Assembly: GCF_014647135.1 (NCBI RefSeq)
Contig: NZ_BMOP01000007.1
Span: 1-64,000, forward strand
DNA: 64,000 bases
From: Shewanella xiamenensis
GTDB lineage: Bacteria; Pseudomonadota; Gammaproteobacteria; Enterobacterales; Shewanellaceae
Direction: 5' to 3'
Both the position numbers and the translations under genes were made by a program. Below the pieces are notes generated by a model. The model was not told where the DNA came from. It saw only the letters and a list, made by a program, of their open reading frames with translations, and searched no databases. Of the stretch, positions 32,789 through 41,344 are shown piece after piece. Position 1 is the first letter of the stretch, and each line of letters begins with the position of its first letter.

Positions 32789-33138
<350 letters not shown>

Positions 33139-33150
33139 CCTCTTTAAAAT

Positions 33151-33185
33151 AAAAGGCCTCGCAGCAATGCGAGGCCTTTTATTTT
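33151..33185 (+). terminator. rnpB terminator
   Basis: AAAAGGCCTCGC and GCGAGGCCTTTT form a perfect 12-bp stem around AGCAAT, followed by ATTTTT. Strong intrinsic terminator 13 bases after the P1 helix. Confidence 0.92.
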
Positions 33186-33474
33186 TCAGGCAATACGATT
33201 AATTGATGCATAAAGAAGATTGATAGTTAAGCTTCTGGATAAATGCTAAGAAATTGTTTTTATGTTATTTTCTGCGTTAGCTGTAAATAGTTATACCTTA
33301 CGGCATTTCTTTGTTGATAAGACTGAATAAACGTGAATTTTCATTTGAAATGAATCAAAAATAACACCTTAACTGGTGTTATGCATTTTAGTCTAGCAAT
33401 CGAGAGAGAAAAAACGGGTGGATTATGGCCCGAGATACTCGATTTTTCTGCGGATCAATAAAAGCCGTCTGTAT
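33186..33474. other. Non-coding stretch with two hairpins
   Basis: No gene is recognised here. Two inverted repeats stand out. ATAACACC (33361-33368) pairs with GGTGTTAT (33375-33382), and read leftward it is followed by TTTTT, as in a minus-strand terminator. A larger nested one pairs AATCGAG (33398-33404) with CTCGATT (33438-33444), with CGGG and CCCG inside (33415-33418, 33429-33432). It may be non-functional, or hold a small RNA. Confidence 0.4.
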
Positions 33475-33755
33475 CTAGGGCATGTTGACGTTTCAGGGTT
33501 ATTTTTGCAGCAATTTGGCTGGCTTTTATGCAAGGCAAAGTCCGTGCAGTGTAGTTATTCTACATAAACGGACGATAACGCAGCAGAAACGTCAGCCAAA
33601 TGCTGCCCGAAGGGTTCGCCTGGCAAGCCCTTACTCTTACTTTCTGTCATAAGAGCCGCTCGTCATTTGAGTAAACTACACATCATTCCTCGTTTCGCGA
33701 GCACGAGCTTGCCAGAACGAACAAAATTTAGTCTCGAAACGTCAACACGCCCTAG
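33475..33755. mobile_element. MITE-like element with ~20-bp terminal inverted repeats
   Basis: A 281-bp non-coding element. The left end is CTAGGGCATGTTGACGTTTC. The right end, read on the other strand, is the same except for one base. Inside lies a nested palindrome: CAGCAATTTGGCTG (33508-33521) pairs with 33593-33605; GTCCGT (33540-33545) with ACGGAC (33568-33573); TGTAG (33550-33554) with CTACA (33560-33564). No transposase frame is present, so any mobility would depend on an enzyme elsewhere. The ends CTAG may be a target duplication or part of the repeat. Its right ~80 bp recurs at 56349-56428. Confidence 0.8.
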
Positions 33756-33852
33756 TAAGGCGGAAATTTTAACTCTGTTGAAATCATCCTTTTTGCCCCA
33801 ATATAGTCTCTAGTGCTGCAATCTGGTGGCGTTTATCACAGGAGTTTATGTC

Positions 33853-34365
33853 ATGCTTTATGATTTAACGGCTGTTCAATTTAGCAAGATGCTGAAAAAC
33901 TTGAGTCTTATTCTGGAAAAGGGTGAGATTTTTGCCAACTTGAAGAAGGTGGATATGGCGGTATTATTGAATTCCCGCTTAGCACCCGATCAATTTAACC
34001 TGATCCGTCAGATCCAGATTGCCTGTGATACCGCCAAGATTGGGGTCGCGCGTCTAACGGGGAATTTAGATACCGTACCTAAGCATGATGATACTGAAAC
34101 GACTCTGCCAGAGTTGCAAGCGCGTATTGCTTCTGTTATCGAGTACTTAGCCCAATTTACCGAGGCAGATTTTGCCGATGCGGCAACAATTCACGTCTCT
34201 CAACCACGTTGGGAAGGTAAGTATTTAACGGGATATGAGTTTGCGATTGAACATGCTATCCCAAACTTATATTTCCATGTGACGACGGCCTATGCGATTC
34301 TGCGCCATAACGGTGTGGATGTGGGTAAGAAAGATTATCTCGGCTCTATGCCTTATAAGTCGTAA
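33853..34365 (+). CDS. DUF1993 family protein
   Basis: A 170-aa cytoplasmic protein of the DUF1993 family, a DinB-like four-helix fold. The segments QIACDTAKIGVARL and YLTGYEFAIEHAIPNLYFHVTTAYAILRHNGV are typical. Function is not established. The start at 33853 has AGGAG eight bases upstream. It stands alone ~100 bp after the MITE-like element, so the element may affect its upstream region. Confidence 0.85.
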   Translation: MLYDLTAVQFSKMLKNLSLILEKGEIFANLKKVDMAVLLNSRLAPDQFNLIRQIQIACDTAKIGVARLTGNLDTVPKHDDTETTLPELQARIASVIEYLAQFTEADFADAATIHVSQPRWEGKYLTGYEFAIEHAIPNLYFHVTTAYAILRHNGVDVGKKDYLGSMPYKS

Positions 34366-34402
34366 TTCCCATCGCACAGCGAGCATTTGCTTTGCTGTGC
34401 GT

Positions 34403-35719
34403 TTAATGCGGCTGAGGTAATGTCACGCTAACTTTTAACCCGCCAAGTGTTGAATGCGTAAAGCTAAGTTCTCCCTGATAACTCTCGACAATATCTTTGC
34501 AAATCGACAGGCCTAAACCGTGGCCTTGAACGCTCTCATCGAGCCGAATCCCTCGCTCAGTAATCACCGTTAAATCGCTATCCGATACACCTTCGCCATC
34601 GTCGCTGACCTCAATCAGATACGCTCGATTGCTGGTATTTGTCTGTTCAATACAAAGCTGTATCTGTCGACGCGCATGCTTGCAGGCGTTATCGAGCAGA
34701 TTGCCAAGCAGTTCCAGTATGTCGTCCCGGTCAAAGGGAATCACCAGTGCTTTATCAAACCGATAATCAATTTTGCGCTCTGGATAAATGCGCTGCATCA
34801 CTTGGATGAGTGGCGGCAGATCGTCATTGAGCACGGTGAAACGCCCCGGAGTGGAGAGCCCGACGATTTTAGTGCGCTTAAGCTCTCGCTCAATAATATG
34901 GTGCAGATCTGCGAGCACCTTGCTGCCTTCGCGCCTTTGCTCTGGCGCTAGGCTATCGAGGTAGGATTGTAGCCCTTGCAGAGGACGTTTCATTTCGTGG
35001 GCAAGATTACCCAAGGCATTGCGTGAGCGTTGTACCCTTTGGCCGAGTTGATTGATGAGGCGTTCGATTTCCTCAATCAAAGGGCTAATTTCTGTTGGCG
35101 TGTGCTGGGTATCAATTTCTTGTCCCTGGAGCCGCAGTTGCCTGATGGCATCTGGCATTTGCTCTAGCGGTTTAAAGCCCCGTTTGAGCAACAGGTGTTG
35201 GGCAAATAACAGGATCATAATGGTCAGCAGTACCACTACCGCCGCAAAGCCTAAAAAGCGTAATTGGGTTTGCTCGAGCGAGCTAATGTCTTCGGTCACC
35301 CAGAGGGTGATGGTTTGCCCATTCTTGACGATTGTCTGACTGAGCATCAGCCAGTGTTCTTGGCCAACGTATTGAGTGGCTTGTTGTTGCTCGCCAATTT
35401 TAAGATTGGGGAGTGAAACTATATGGTCAAACAGCGAGCGCGAGCGTAATAGCTGCTCACCGATGTTAATCGCAAAGTAGTGGCCCGAATTGACCCTGTG
35501 ATAGACATTGGGGAGCCTGTCGGCACTCAGTGACCAAGTGCCATCGGCTTGCTGTTCGAGGGCGGAGATCAGACTATCGGCATCGTGTTGCAGGCGCGAG
35601 GCGACAAAGTCTTGGGTCAAGATTTGAATGCCTTGAAATAGCAAATACAACAATAGCGCCATGGCGCAGGTGAGGGTAATAAGCAGGTTTCTAGTGAGAT
35701 AGGCTTTGAGTGAATACAC
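34403..35719 (-). CDS. Sensor histidine kinase of the SHP operon
   Basis: A 438-aa membrane histidine kinase: two transmembrane segments (about 12-34 and 157-178) flank a ~120-residue periplasmic sensor region. It is followed by a HAMP-like linker, a dimerisation helix with the phospho-acceptor His in LAHEMKRPL, and an HATPase domain with GNLLDNACKHA, DDGEGV and GLGLSI. It resembles the QseC/PhoQ-type group. Two bases separate it from the response regulator gene, so both are expressed together. It ends a six-gene operon with c-type cytochromes, which suggests a redox, oxygen or nitric-oxide related signal; that is inference. Confidence 0.9.
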   Translation of the reverse strand: MYSLKAYLTRNLLITLTCAMALLLYLLFQGIQILTQDFVASRLQHDADSLISALEQQADGTWSLSADRLPNVYHRVNSGHYFAINIGEQLLRSRSLFDHIVSLPNLKIGEQQQATQYVGQEHWLMLSQTIVKNGQTITLWVTEDISSLEQTQLRFLGFAAVVVLLTIMILLFAQHLLLKRGFKPLEQMPDAIRQLRLQGQEIDTQHTPTEISPLIEEIERLINQLGQRVQRSRNALGNLAHEMKRPLQGLQSYLDSLAPEQRREGSKVLADLHHIIERELKRTKIVGLSTPGRFTVLNDDLPPLIQVMQRIYPERKIDYRFDKALVIPFDRDDILELLGNLLDNACKHARRQIQLCIEQTNTSNRAYLIEVSDDGEGVSDSDLTVITERGIRLDESVQGHGLGLSICKDIVESYQGELSFTHSTLGGLKVSVTLPQPH

Positions 35720-35721
35720 GC

Positions 35722-36384
35722 TTATGCATCCTTGAGTCGATAACCTTGGCCGCGCCGCGTTTCGATATAATCTTTGCCTAAGCGTTGGCGGAGTCGGTTG
35801 ACGTACACTTCAATTACATTGCTGTCTTTGATTTGTTCCTCTTCGTAAATGCGCTCGCTCAGCTCGGATTTGGACACAATCTTAGTCGGGTTGGCCATTA
35901 AATAATGCAACAGGCGATACTCAATCTTAGTGAGCTCGATAACTTCCCCTTCGGCATTGGTCACTGCTTGTTTATCCACATCGAGAGAGACGCCAGCATG
36001 TTGCAGCAGGTTGTCGGCGCGGCCAAAGTGTCGGCGGATCAGCGCTTCTAATCTGGCGAGCAGCTCCTCAACATGGAAAGGCTTACCGAGATAATCGTCG
36101 GCGCCGGCCTTAAGGCCATCGACGCGTTCGTGCCAAGCATCGCGGGCCGTAAGAATTAACACAGGCATCAGCAGACCCTTTTGGCGCCATTGGCTCAGCA
36201 CACTTAAACCCGGCTTACCGGGCAAGCCTAAATCGAGGATCACCGCTTCGAAGGCTTCTTCCTCACCGAGAAAGGCGCCATCGATGCCGTTATTGGCATG
36301 TTCAACGGTATAGCCCGCCTTGTTAAGGGCGGGAATGAGGCGAGCTACTAAGTCGGCATCATCTTCAATCAAGAGTAAGCGCAT
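35722..36384 (-). CDS. OmpR-family response regulator of the SHP operon
   Basis: A 220-aa response regulator with an N-terminal receiver (acidic pocket EDD at 7-9, phospho-acceptor Asp51 in ILDLGLPG, Lys in GKPF) and a C-terminal winged-helix DNA-binding domain. The start ATG shares a base with the stop of the PepSY gene (TAATG). Partner of the histidine kinase just downstream. Probable autoregulation of the cytochrome operon, not shown by a defined site. Confidence 0.92.
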   Translation of the reverse strand: MRLLLIEDDADLVARLIPALNKAGYTVEHANNGIDGAFLGEEEAFEAVILDLGLPGKPGLSVLSQWRQKGLLMPVLILTARDAWHERVDGLKAGADDYLGKPFHVEELLARLEALIRRHFGRADNLLQHAGVSLDVDKQAVTNAEGEVIELTKIEYRLLHYLMANPTKIVSKSELSERIYEEEQIKDSNVIEVYVNRLRQRLGKDYIETRRGQGYRLKDA

Positions 36385-36689
36385 TAGTCGGCCTTTTCCT
36401 TAAGCCATTCACCCGTTTTGGCATCGATCTTAATCTCATAGACAATGCCATCGTCGCGCAGGATTTCGAGTTCATAGATGATGCGGCCGTGTTTTTGCTC
36501 GACTTCAAGGTCGAGCAAACGTCCCTTTAGCCGTGATTCATAGCGTTGCATGATGGTGTCGAAGGGTAATACTTTACCCTCCTTCACCCATTCGACCACT
36601 TTGTTAGAGAGGTCGTCATCATGGGCTAGACAGCTTGGGCTGTTAATCATCCCAGCGGCCAAAGCCAGGAATATTAACGGTATCTTCAT
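36384..36689 (-). CDS. Periplasmic PepSY-domain protein
   Basis: A 101-aa protein. A signal peptide (about 1-22, ending SCLA before HDDD) is followed by one PepSY domain (about 28-100) with GRIIYELEILRDDGIVYEIKIDAKTGEWL. Such single PepSY proteins are common next to two-component systems and may modulate the sensor. The start at MKIPLIFL is backed by GAAGGGC upstream and by the signal peptide. It overlaps the end of the diheme cytochrome gene by 47 bp, an unusually long overlap. Confidence 0.85.
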   Translation of the reverse strand: MKIPLIFLALAAGMINSPSCLAHDDDLSNKVVEWVKEGKVLPFDTIMQRYESRLKGRLLDLEVEQKHGRIIYELEILRDDGIVYEIKIDAKTGEWLKEKAD

Positions 36690-37206
36690 CGAATATGCCC
36701 TTCTCTGCGAGGTTGTGGCAATTGCTACATTGGCTGAATGAGCCGACTTTGGGGTTATCTTGCACCATGCGCCTTGGGATCTCATCGTGCTTACGGATAA
36801 AAAATGCCTGCTCGGTAATTTTTTGTGGCCCCATATCAACAATTAAAGGTTTGCTATTTTTCATCACCTTACCATTTTGCGCGGCATGTTGAACGAGATA
36901 TTGCTCAATTCTCGCCGTTGCTTCAGGCGTCAGGCTGGCATCATCACCAAAGTGATTGTTTAGGTTGTTGGTAATTGCCTGCCACTTGTCTGCGGGCAGT
37001 AAATTTGCGGGATACGCCATATGGCAGCTGCCACATTCTGCCGAGTATTCTGCATTTTGTGGGATGGCTTGATTCAGCTCGCGACCATCGTCGGCATAAC
37101 CCGTGCTGGTAAAGGTTAAGCTGAGCCCTACGACGCCTATCGCCAGGGCGAGGGCAGTCAGTGTGGAGCCAGCAATCCAGCTTAGGGGATGGGCTTGTTT
37201 AGTCAT
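36643..37206 (-). CDS. Diheme cytochrome c (DHC)
   Basis: A 187-aa exported c-type cytochrome. An N-terminal signal or anchor segment lies at about 10-37. Two heme-binding motifs follow, CGSCH (58-62) and CSNCH (160-164). DHC is the known electron-transfer partner of the oxygen-binding sphaeroides heme protein SHP in Rhodobacter and Shewanella. It lies between the SHP gene and the PepSY gene on the same strand, with a good ribosome site (AAGGAA). Confidence 0.92.
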   Translation of the reverse strand: MTKQAHPLSWIAGSTLTALALAIGVVGLSLTFTSTGYADDGRELNQAIPQNAEYSAECGSCHMAYPANLLPADKWQAITNNLNNHFGDDASLTPEATARIEQYLVQHAAQNGKVMKNSKPLIVDMGPQKITEQAFFIRKHDEIPRRMVQDNPKVGSFSQCSNCHNLAEKGIFDEDTVNIPGFGRWDD

Positions 37207-37253
37207 GGTATTTCCTTACGTTTTGCTTACTAAAATGGATGTGGATAACGCCT

Positions 37254-37685
37254 TTATTGCAAACTTAGCCACAGCAGTACGTCGCCTTTTTCTTGAGGCG
37301 TGCACTCGCGTTTAAAGGTCCAGTTACAGTTGCGGTTAAACCATTTCTCAATCTTGGCCGCATCGGTTAAACGGTTACTGGTGAGCGACGGCGCCATGGC
37401 CTCAATGGGTTTTCGGGTATTTTGATGCATACCTGGGTCTGTCACTTTGGCGGTGTGACAGCTGGCACAGCTACGATCCTCACTCTGCTGTAGCCACAGC
37501 GCTTGTCCTGCATCTGCGCTAAAGGGGCCTGCACCTTGTGCTTGATATTGTTGCAGTTGTAAGCCAATTCGCTCGGCACTGAGTGGCAAGCTGGCGACCT
37601 TAGTATTGGCGGCACTGGCATTAACACTGCTGAGTAGTAGCGCAGTGATTGCTAGTCCGATGCTGTGTTTATTCACGTAGTTCAT
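37254..37685 (-). CDS. SHP-type monoheme cytochrome c (DUF1924)
   Basis: A 143-aa periplasmic protein with a signal peptide (1-25) and a single heme motif CASCH (73-77). It ends in NRNCNWTFKRECTPQEKGD, where an Asn can act as the releasable sixth heme ligand and two Cys may form a disulfide. The pattern fits DUF1924/SHP, a high-spin cytochrome that binds oxygen and nitric oxide. Good ribosome site AAAGGAG. Second gene of the operon after the cytochrome b. Confidence 0.9.
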   Translation of the reverse strand: MNYVNKHSIGLAITALLLSSVNASAANTKVASLPLSAERIGLQLQQYQAQGAGPFSADAGQALWLQQSEDRSCASCHTAKVTDPGMHQNTRKPIEAMAPSLTSNRLTDAAKIEKWFNRNCNWTFKRECTPQEKGDVLLWLSLQ

Positions 37686-37718
37686 TTCTGACTCCTTTGA
37701 ACGGTCGAGTTGCGGCGG

Positions 37719-38315
37719 TTATTGATGTTCATCTTGTTGGATCAGCGGGCGCTGCTTTTTACCTGTCAGCATGGCTCTGACGAGGTTTTCCTTATGCAGC
37801 AGGCTGCTGACAATCACGCCGCCGATATGGGTAGCTATTAGAAACAGGCTGAAGTTGGCGAAAAACTCATGTACTTCCTTCAGTGTGCCCTCGGGCCAAG
37901 TAGCGAAAAAGCTTGTGGCCAGTGGACCTTGGCCATCGGTGGCATAAAGTGCCATGCCGGAGAAGCCAGTGAACCCTATGCTGAGGATTAGGGCGACTAT
38001 CATCAGTGCGCCTGCGGGATTGTGGCCGATGTAATCCTTAGCCTTGCCCGTGAAGAGTTCCTTCAGGTAAGTCCAAGCGATGTTCGGACGGGTGACAAAG
38101 TTGATAAAACGCGCATGGTGAGTGCCAATCACGCCCCACAACAGGCGAAATATCAGCAGGGTTAAGATACTGTAGCCGGCGTAACTGTGGATGTTCATCC
38201 ATTCGTCTTCGCCTTCGGTGAGGTAGGCTAAGGTAAAAAAGCCCACCAATGACCAGTGAAAGATACGGATCAAGGGATCCCAGACGTTGATGTTTTGCTG
38301 CATATTTGAGGACAT
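37719..38315 (-). CDS. Cytochrome b561-family membrane protein
   Basis: A 198-aa inner-membrane b-type cytochrome with four or five transmembrane helices and paired histidines for heme (IFHWS near 20, HSYAGY near 43, HEFFANFSLFLIATHIGG near 148-165). It most likely passes quinol electrons to DHC and SHP in the periplasm. First gene of the operon; ribosome site TAGGAGC. A second in-frame ATG four codons in is possible. Confidence 0.9.
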   Translation of the reverse strand: MSSNMQQNINVWDPLIRIFHWSLVGFFTLAYLTEGEDEWMNIHSYAGYSILTLLIFRLLWGVIGTHHARFINFVTRPNIAWTYLKELFTGKAKDYIGHNPAGALMIVALILSIGFTGFSGMALYATDGQGPLATSFFATWPEGTLKEVHEFFANFSLFLIATHIGGVIVSSLLHKENLVRAMLTGKKQRPLIQQDEHQ

Positions 38316-38522
38316 GATCTGTTGCTCCTAAGGTGGTGTGCTTGCAGGCTACTAAAGCCAAACTTAAACGACGCTTAAATTTTGCGGAGTGAACTTGCCC
38401 GCTGTTCTGATGAGTGAACTGGGCAAATAAGTGAGAAATCCATCGAACTAAGCTTGTTAAGGTATTGGTATTAAGCTAGATTTTGCAGCTTCATCTTCGA
38501 GAGGTAAGGGAGCAACCTGTTT

Positions 38523-38945
38523 ATGCCTGTCCATCTTTTTAGCCGCCAGCCCGAACGAAAATCTTTTTTAATTTATGCGGTGCTGTTATTTATCATCGAA
38601 GTGTTGATCGCCCGTTTTGTGTCTTCGGGATTTATTCGCGGTTTTGTAGGTGACGTGTTAGTGGTGATCCTATTGTTTTGCATGGCGCGCACGCTAGTGC
38701 CCGTGGTGAATGCAAAAGGGGAATCAATCAATCGCTTTTGGCACACGCCATGGTTGGCATTGGCTGTGTTGCTGTTTGCCTTCGCTATCGAATTTGGTCA
38801 GTATTGGGGCTTAGTGGACAAGCTGGGGCTGGGCGGTAACCGCTTGGCGCGAATTGTGATTGGTAGCCATTTCGATCCACTTGATTTGCTGGCGTATTTT
38901 GTGGGATACCTGATATTGATAGGCTTGTATTGGAAGCGAAATTAG
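38523..38945 (+). CDS. DUF2809-family membrane protein
   Basis: A 140-aa membrane protein with about four transmembrane helices. It carries the DUF2809 hallmarks GFIRGFVGDVLVVILLF near residue 38 and HFDPLDLLAYFVGY near the end. Function is unknown. The AAGGGAG upstream is spaced a little far (about 11 bases) from the ATG. It lies 28 bp ahead of an unknown soluble gene, a possible two-gene unit. Confidence 0.82.
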   Translation: MPVHLFSRQPERKSFLIYAVLLFIIEVLIARFVSSGFIRGFVGDVLVVILLFCMARTLVPVVNAKGESINRFWHTPWLALAVLLFAFAIEFGQYWGLVDKLGLGGNRLARIVIGSHFDPLDLLAYFVGYLILIGLYWKRN

Positions 38946-38973
38946 CTATTTCAAGGCACAGGAAGGATACAGC

Positions 38974-39462
38974 ATGCAGCCGATAACAGCCTTCACACTG
39001 CGAGCATCTGATACCGAGGCGCTCACTCAGCCTTTGTATTTCAATCAGCAAGCTACTGGGGTCAATATTGCGGGAAGGCAGCTTGAGGCCCAGTACCGCT
39101 GCACTTTACCCAATGGCACCCAAGGCTATCTACTGCTGACCTCCTACGATTGCCCCTTTGAAGAATCGACCGAGTGCAGCCTGCTCGATGCGTCCTTTAA
39201 ATTAGTAGCGAGTCGCTCCCTCTCGCAGAGCTATCATTCGTTTTTACTCTATGCCCATTGGCCAGTTGCCGATAATGGCCTGCGGCTACATTACTACGAT
39301 CAGTTAGTTTGGGATTTGCATATTCTGCCGAGCCGTTTAGGTCGGTTCGGCGGTCCGCGTCTCGAATTTAATCCAGTAGCCACCCCTGAGTGCGATCCTC
39401 GCACCGCAAGCTCGATGGCAGAACTGTCGCAGCGGTTAGCGAATATCGAGACTGACCGTTAA
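38974..39462 (+). CDS. Unknown 162-aa protein
   Basis: Not recognised. A soluble, slightly acidic 162-aa protein without a signal peptide or transmembrane helix. Beta-rich text such as GTQGYLLLTSYDCPFEESTECSLLDASFKL and LHYYDQLVWDLHIL suggests a beta-sandwich. Good ribosome site (GGAAGG). Its stop overlaps the 3' end of the converging LysR gene by four bases. It may be cotranscribed with the DUF2809 gene. Confidence 0.7.
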   Translation: MQPITAFTLRASDTEALTQPLYFNQQATGVNIAGRQLEAQYRCTLPNGTQGYLLLTSYDCPFEESTECSLLDASFKLVASRSLSQSYHSFLLYAHWPVADNGLRLHYYDQLVWDLHILPSRLGRFGGPRLEFNPVATPECDPRTASSMAELSQRLANIETDR

Positions 39463-40376
39463 CGCGATACTAAAAAAGGCGTTAGCAATTCGGTTAACCA
39501 AGCCATAAATACCTGAAGGCGCTTTGAAAGATGGCGTCTATGGGGATAGAGCAAGCTCACTGGCATTGAGGGCGCAGGGTAATCTGGCAAGATCTCTATC
39601 AGTTCGCCAGTTTGAAGATATTTTGCCACCCCAATATTCGGCGCTTGAATAATCCCTAAACCCGCCAGACAGGCCGCGCTGTAGGCATCGGCATTATTGA
39701 CTGTGATTAGCTTAGGTAAGGCTAGGGTGCATAGTTCGTGATTATCTTGGCTTAGATACTCAAATCCTGAATCGCTACCGCCTAACTGGCCAACGTAATG
39801 GATGAGCTTATGCCCTTGGCTAAGCTCTTCTAAATTCGATGGTTTACCGTATTTTGCGATATAGCTTGGGCTAACGCAGTTAAGCATCTTAAAGTGGCCA
39901 ATCTTTTTAGCGATAACACCTTCTTGCTGCACGCTCCCAACGCGGATCACGCAGTCAAAACCTTCGGCGACGATATCGACCTTGCGGTCGGTACTGCTTA
40001 GCTCCAACTCAATTTGGGGATATTGCTCAATAAAGTCAGGAAGATGGGGAAGCACTAAGTTACGCGCAATCCCTGTGGACATATCGACTCTTAAGCGACC
40101 CGAAACTTGCGTCGCCTGCAGCTGGAAAAGGCTTTCTAATTCTTGATAGTCGGTGAGCAAGTTTTTACAGCGCTCATAACAACTTATGCCATCTTGGGTG
40201 AGGCGCACAGTACGAGTGGTACGTTGTAGTAAACGTGCACCTAACGCGGTTTCGAACTGAGCTACCACATTCGACACATGGGTTTTCGACAGACCTAGGC
40301 TGATACTGGCTTGAGTAAAACTCTCTAATTCAGCCACCCGCATAAAAATTTGCATGGCTTGTAGTCTATCTTGCAT
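39459..40376 (-). CDS. LysR-family regulator
   Basis: A 305-aa LysR regulator of the large CrgA/DmlR-like group: MQDRLQAMQIFMRVAELESF then an HTH with GLSKTHVSNVVAQFETALGARLLQRTTR and the LTQDG wing. The effector domain follows. It is divergent from a short-chain dehydrogenase gene 137 bp away, a common regulator-target pairing. Confidence 0.88.
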   Translation of the reverse strand: MQDRLQAMQIFMRVAELESFTQASISLGLSKTHVSNVVAQFETALGARLLQRTTRTVRLTQDGISCYERCKNLLTDYQELESLFQLQATQVSGRLRVDMSTGIARNLVLPHLPDFIEQYPQIELELSSTDRKVDIVAEGFDCVIRVGSVQQEGVIAKKIGHFKMLNCVSPSYIAKYGKPSNLEELSQGHKLIHYVGQLGGSDSGFEYLSQDNHELCTLALPKLITVNNADAYSAACLAGLGIIQAPNIGVAKYLQTGELIEILPDYPAPSMPVSLLYPHRRHLSKRLQVFMAWLTELLTPFLVSR

Positions 40377-40513
40377 CGCAATTGTTCTCTAATAGCTAAC
40401 AGTCTTGCCATTTATAGTGTGTTTATCCCTCTTTGTGCAAGTAATAAGCTGTGTGCAGTGGAATCGCCATGCTGTGCGGCGGCATTAACATAGATGAATG
40501 AAGAGGATACACA

Positions 40514-41275
40514 ATGAACACAACTCCCATCGCGCTGATCACTGGTGCAAGCCGTGGCTTAGGTAAAAATGCGGCCCTGACCTTAGCCGCACAAGGTGTT
40601 GATATTATTCTAACTTACCAAAGTAATGCCGCTGCGGCCGCCGAGGTGGTAGCGGAAATTGAATGGCACGGACGCAAGGCTGTCGCGTTACCGTTAGATG
40701 TGGGTAATAGCCAGTCCTTTAGTGATTTTTCTCAACGCGTTAAAACCGCACTCGAACAGACTTGGCAGCGGGATAGTTTTAACTATCTAGTTAATAATGC
40801 TGGGATTGGTATCCATGTGCCCATGGCTGAAACCAGTGTGGAGCAGTTCGATACTTTGATGAATATTCATGTCAAAGGGCCTTTCTTTTTAACTCAGGCA
40901 CTGCTGCCTCTGCTTGCTGATAACGGCAGTATTATCAATGTCTCTACAGGGTTAACGCGCTTTGCTATCCCAGGGTTTGGCGCCTACGCCACCATGAAAG
41001 GCGCGGTCGAAACCATGACCAAGTACTGGGCGAAGGAGCTCGGGGCACGCGGGATCCGCGTTAATGTGCTAGCACCCGGTGCGATAGAAACGGACTTTGG
41101 CGGTGGTGCGGTGCGGGATAACCCTCAGATGAATGAGTTTTTAGCGCAGCAAACGGCGTTGGGGCGTGTGGGATTACCCGAGGATATTGGCGGTGCAATC
41201 AGTGTCTTGTTGTCACCCGCCGCGGCGTGGATAAACGCACAACGTATCGAGGCATCGGGTGGTATGTTTTTATAG
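40514..41275 (+). CDS. Short-chain dehydrogenase/reductase
   Basis: A 253-aa classical SDR. NAD(P)-binding TGASRGLG lies at 10-17 and NNAG at 94-97; the catalytic triad is Ser144, Tyr158 and Lys162 (YATMK). The tail RIEASGGMFL is typical of SDRs in the FabG-like cluster. Substrate unknown; probably controlled by the divergent LysR regulator. Ribosome site GAAGAGGA. Confidence 0.9.
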   Translation: MNTTPIALITGASRGLGKNAALTLAAQGVDIILTYQSNAAAAAEVVAEIEWHGRKAVALPLDVGNSQSFSDFSQRVKTALEQTWQRDSFNYLVNNAGIGIHVPMAETSVEQFDTLMNIHVKGPFFLTQALLPLLADNGSIINVSTGLTRFAIPGFGAYATMKGAVETMTKYWAKELGARGIRVNVLAPGAIETDFGGGAVRDNPQMNEFLAQQTALGRVGLPEDIGGAISVLLSPAAAWINAQRIEASGGMFL

Positions 41276-41293
41276 TTCTACCCGATAAAAACA

Positions 41294-41320
41294 AAGAAAG
41301 GGCTAATCGCCCTTTCTTGT
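41294..41320. terminator. Bidirectional terminator, SDR / aldehyde dehydrogenase
   Basis: AAGAAAGGGC and GCCCTTTCTT form a perfect 10-bp stem around TAATC. Read leftward it is followed by TGTTTTTA, so it is the better terminator for the minus-strand aldehyde dehydrogenase gene; rightward the T-run is short. Confidence 0.8.
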
Positions 41321-41344
41321 TATTAAGGCAAGGTTTCAGCTCGG

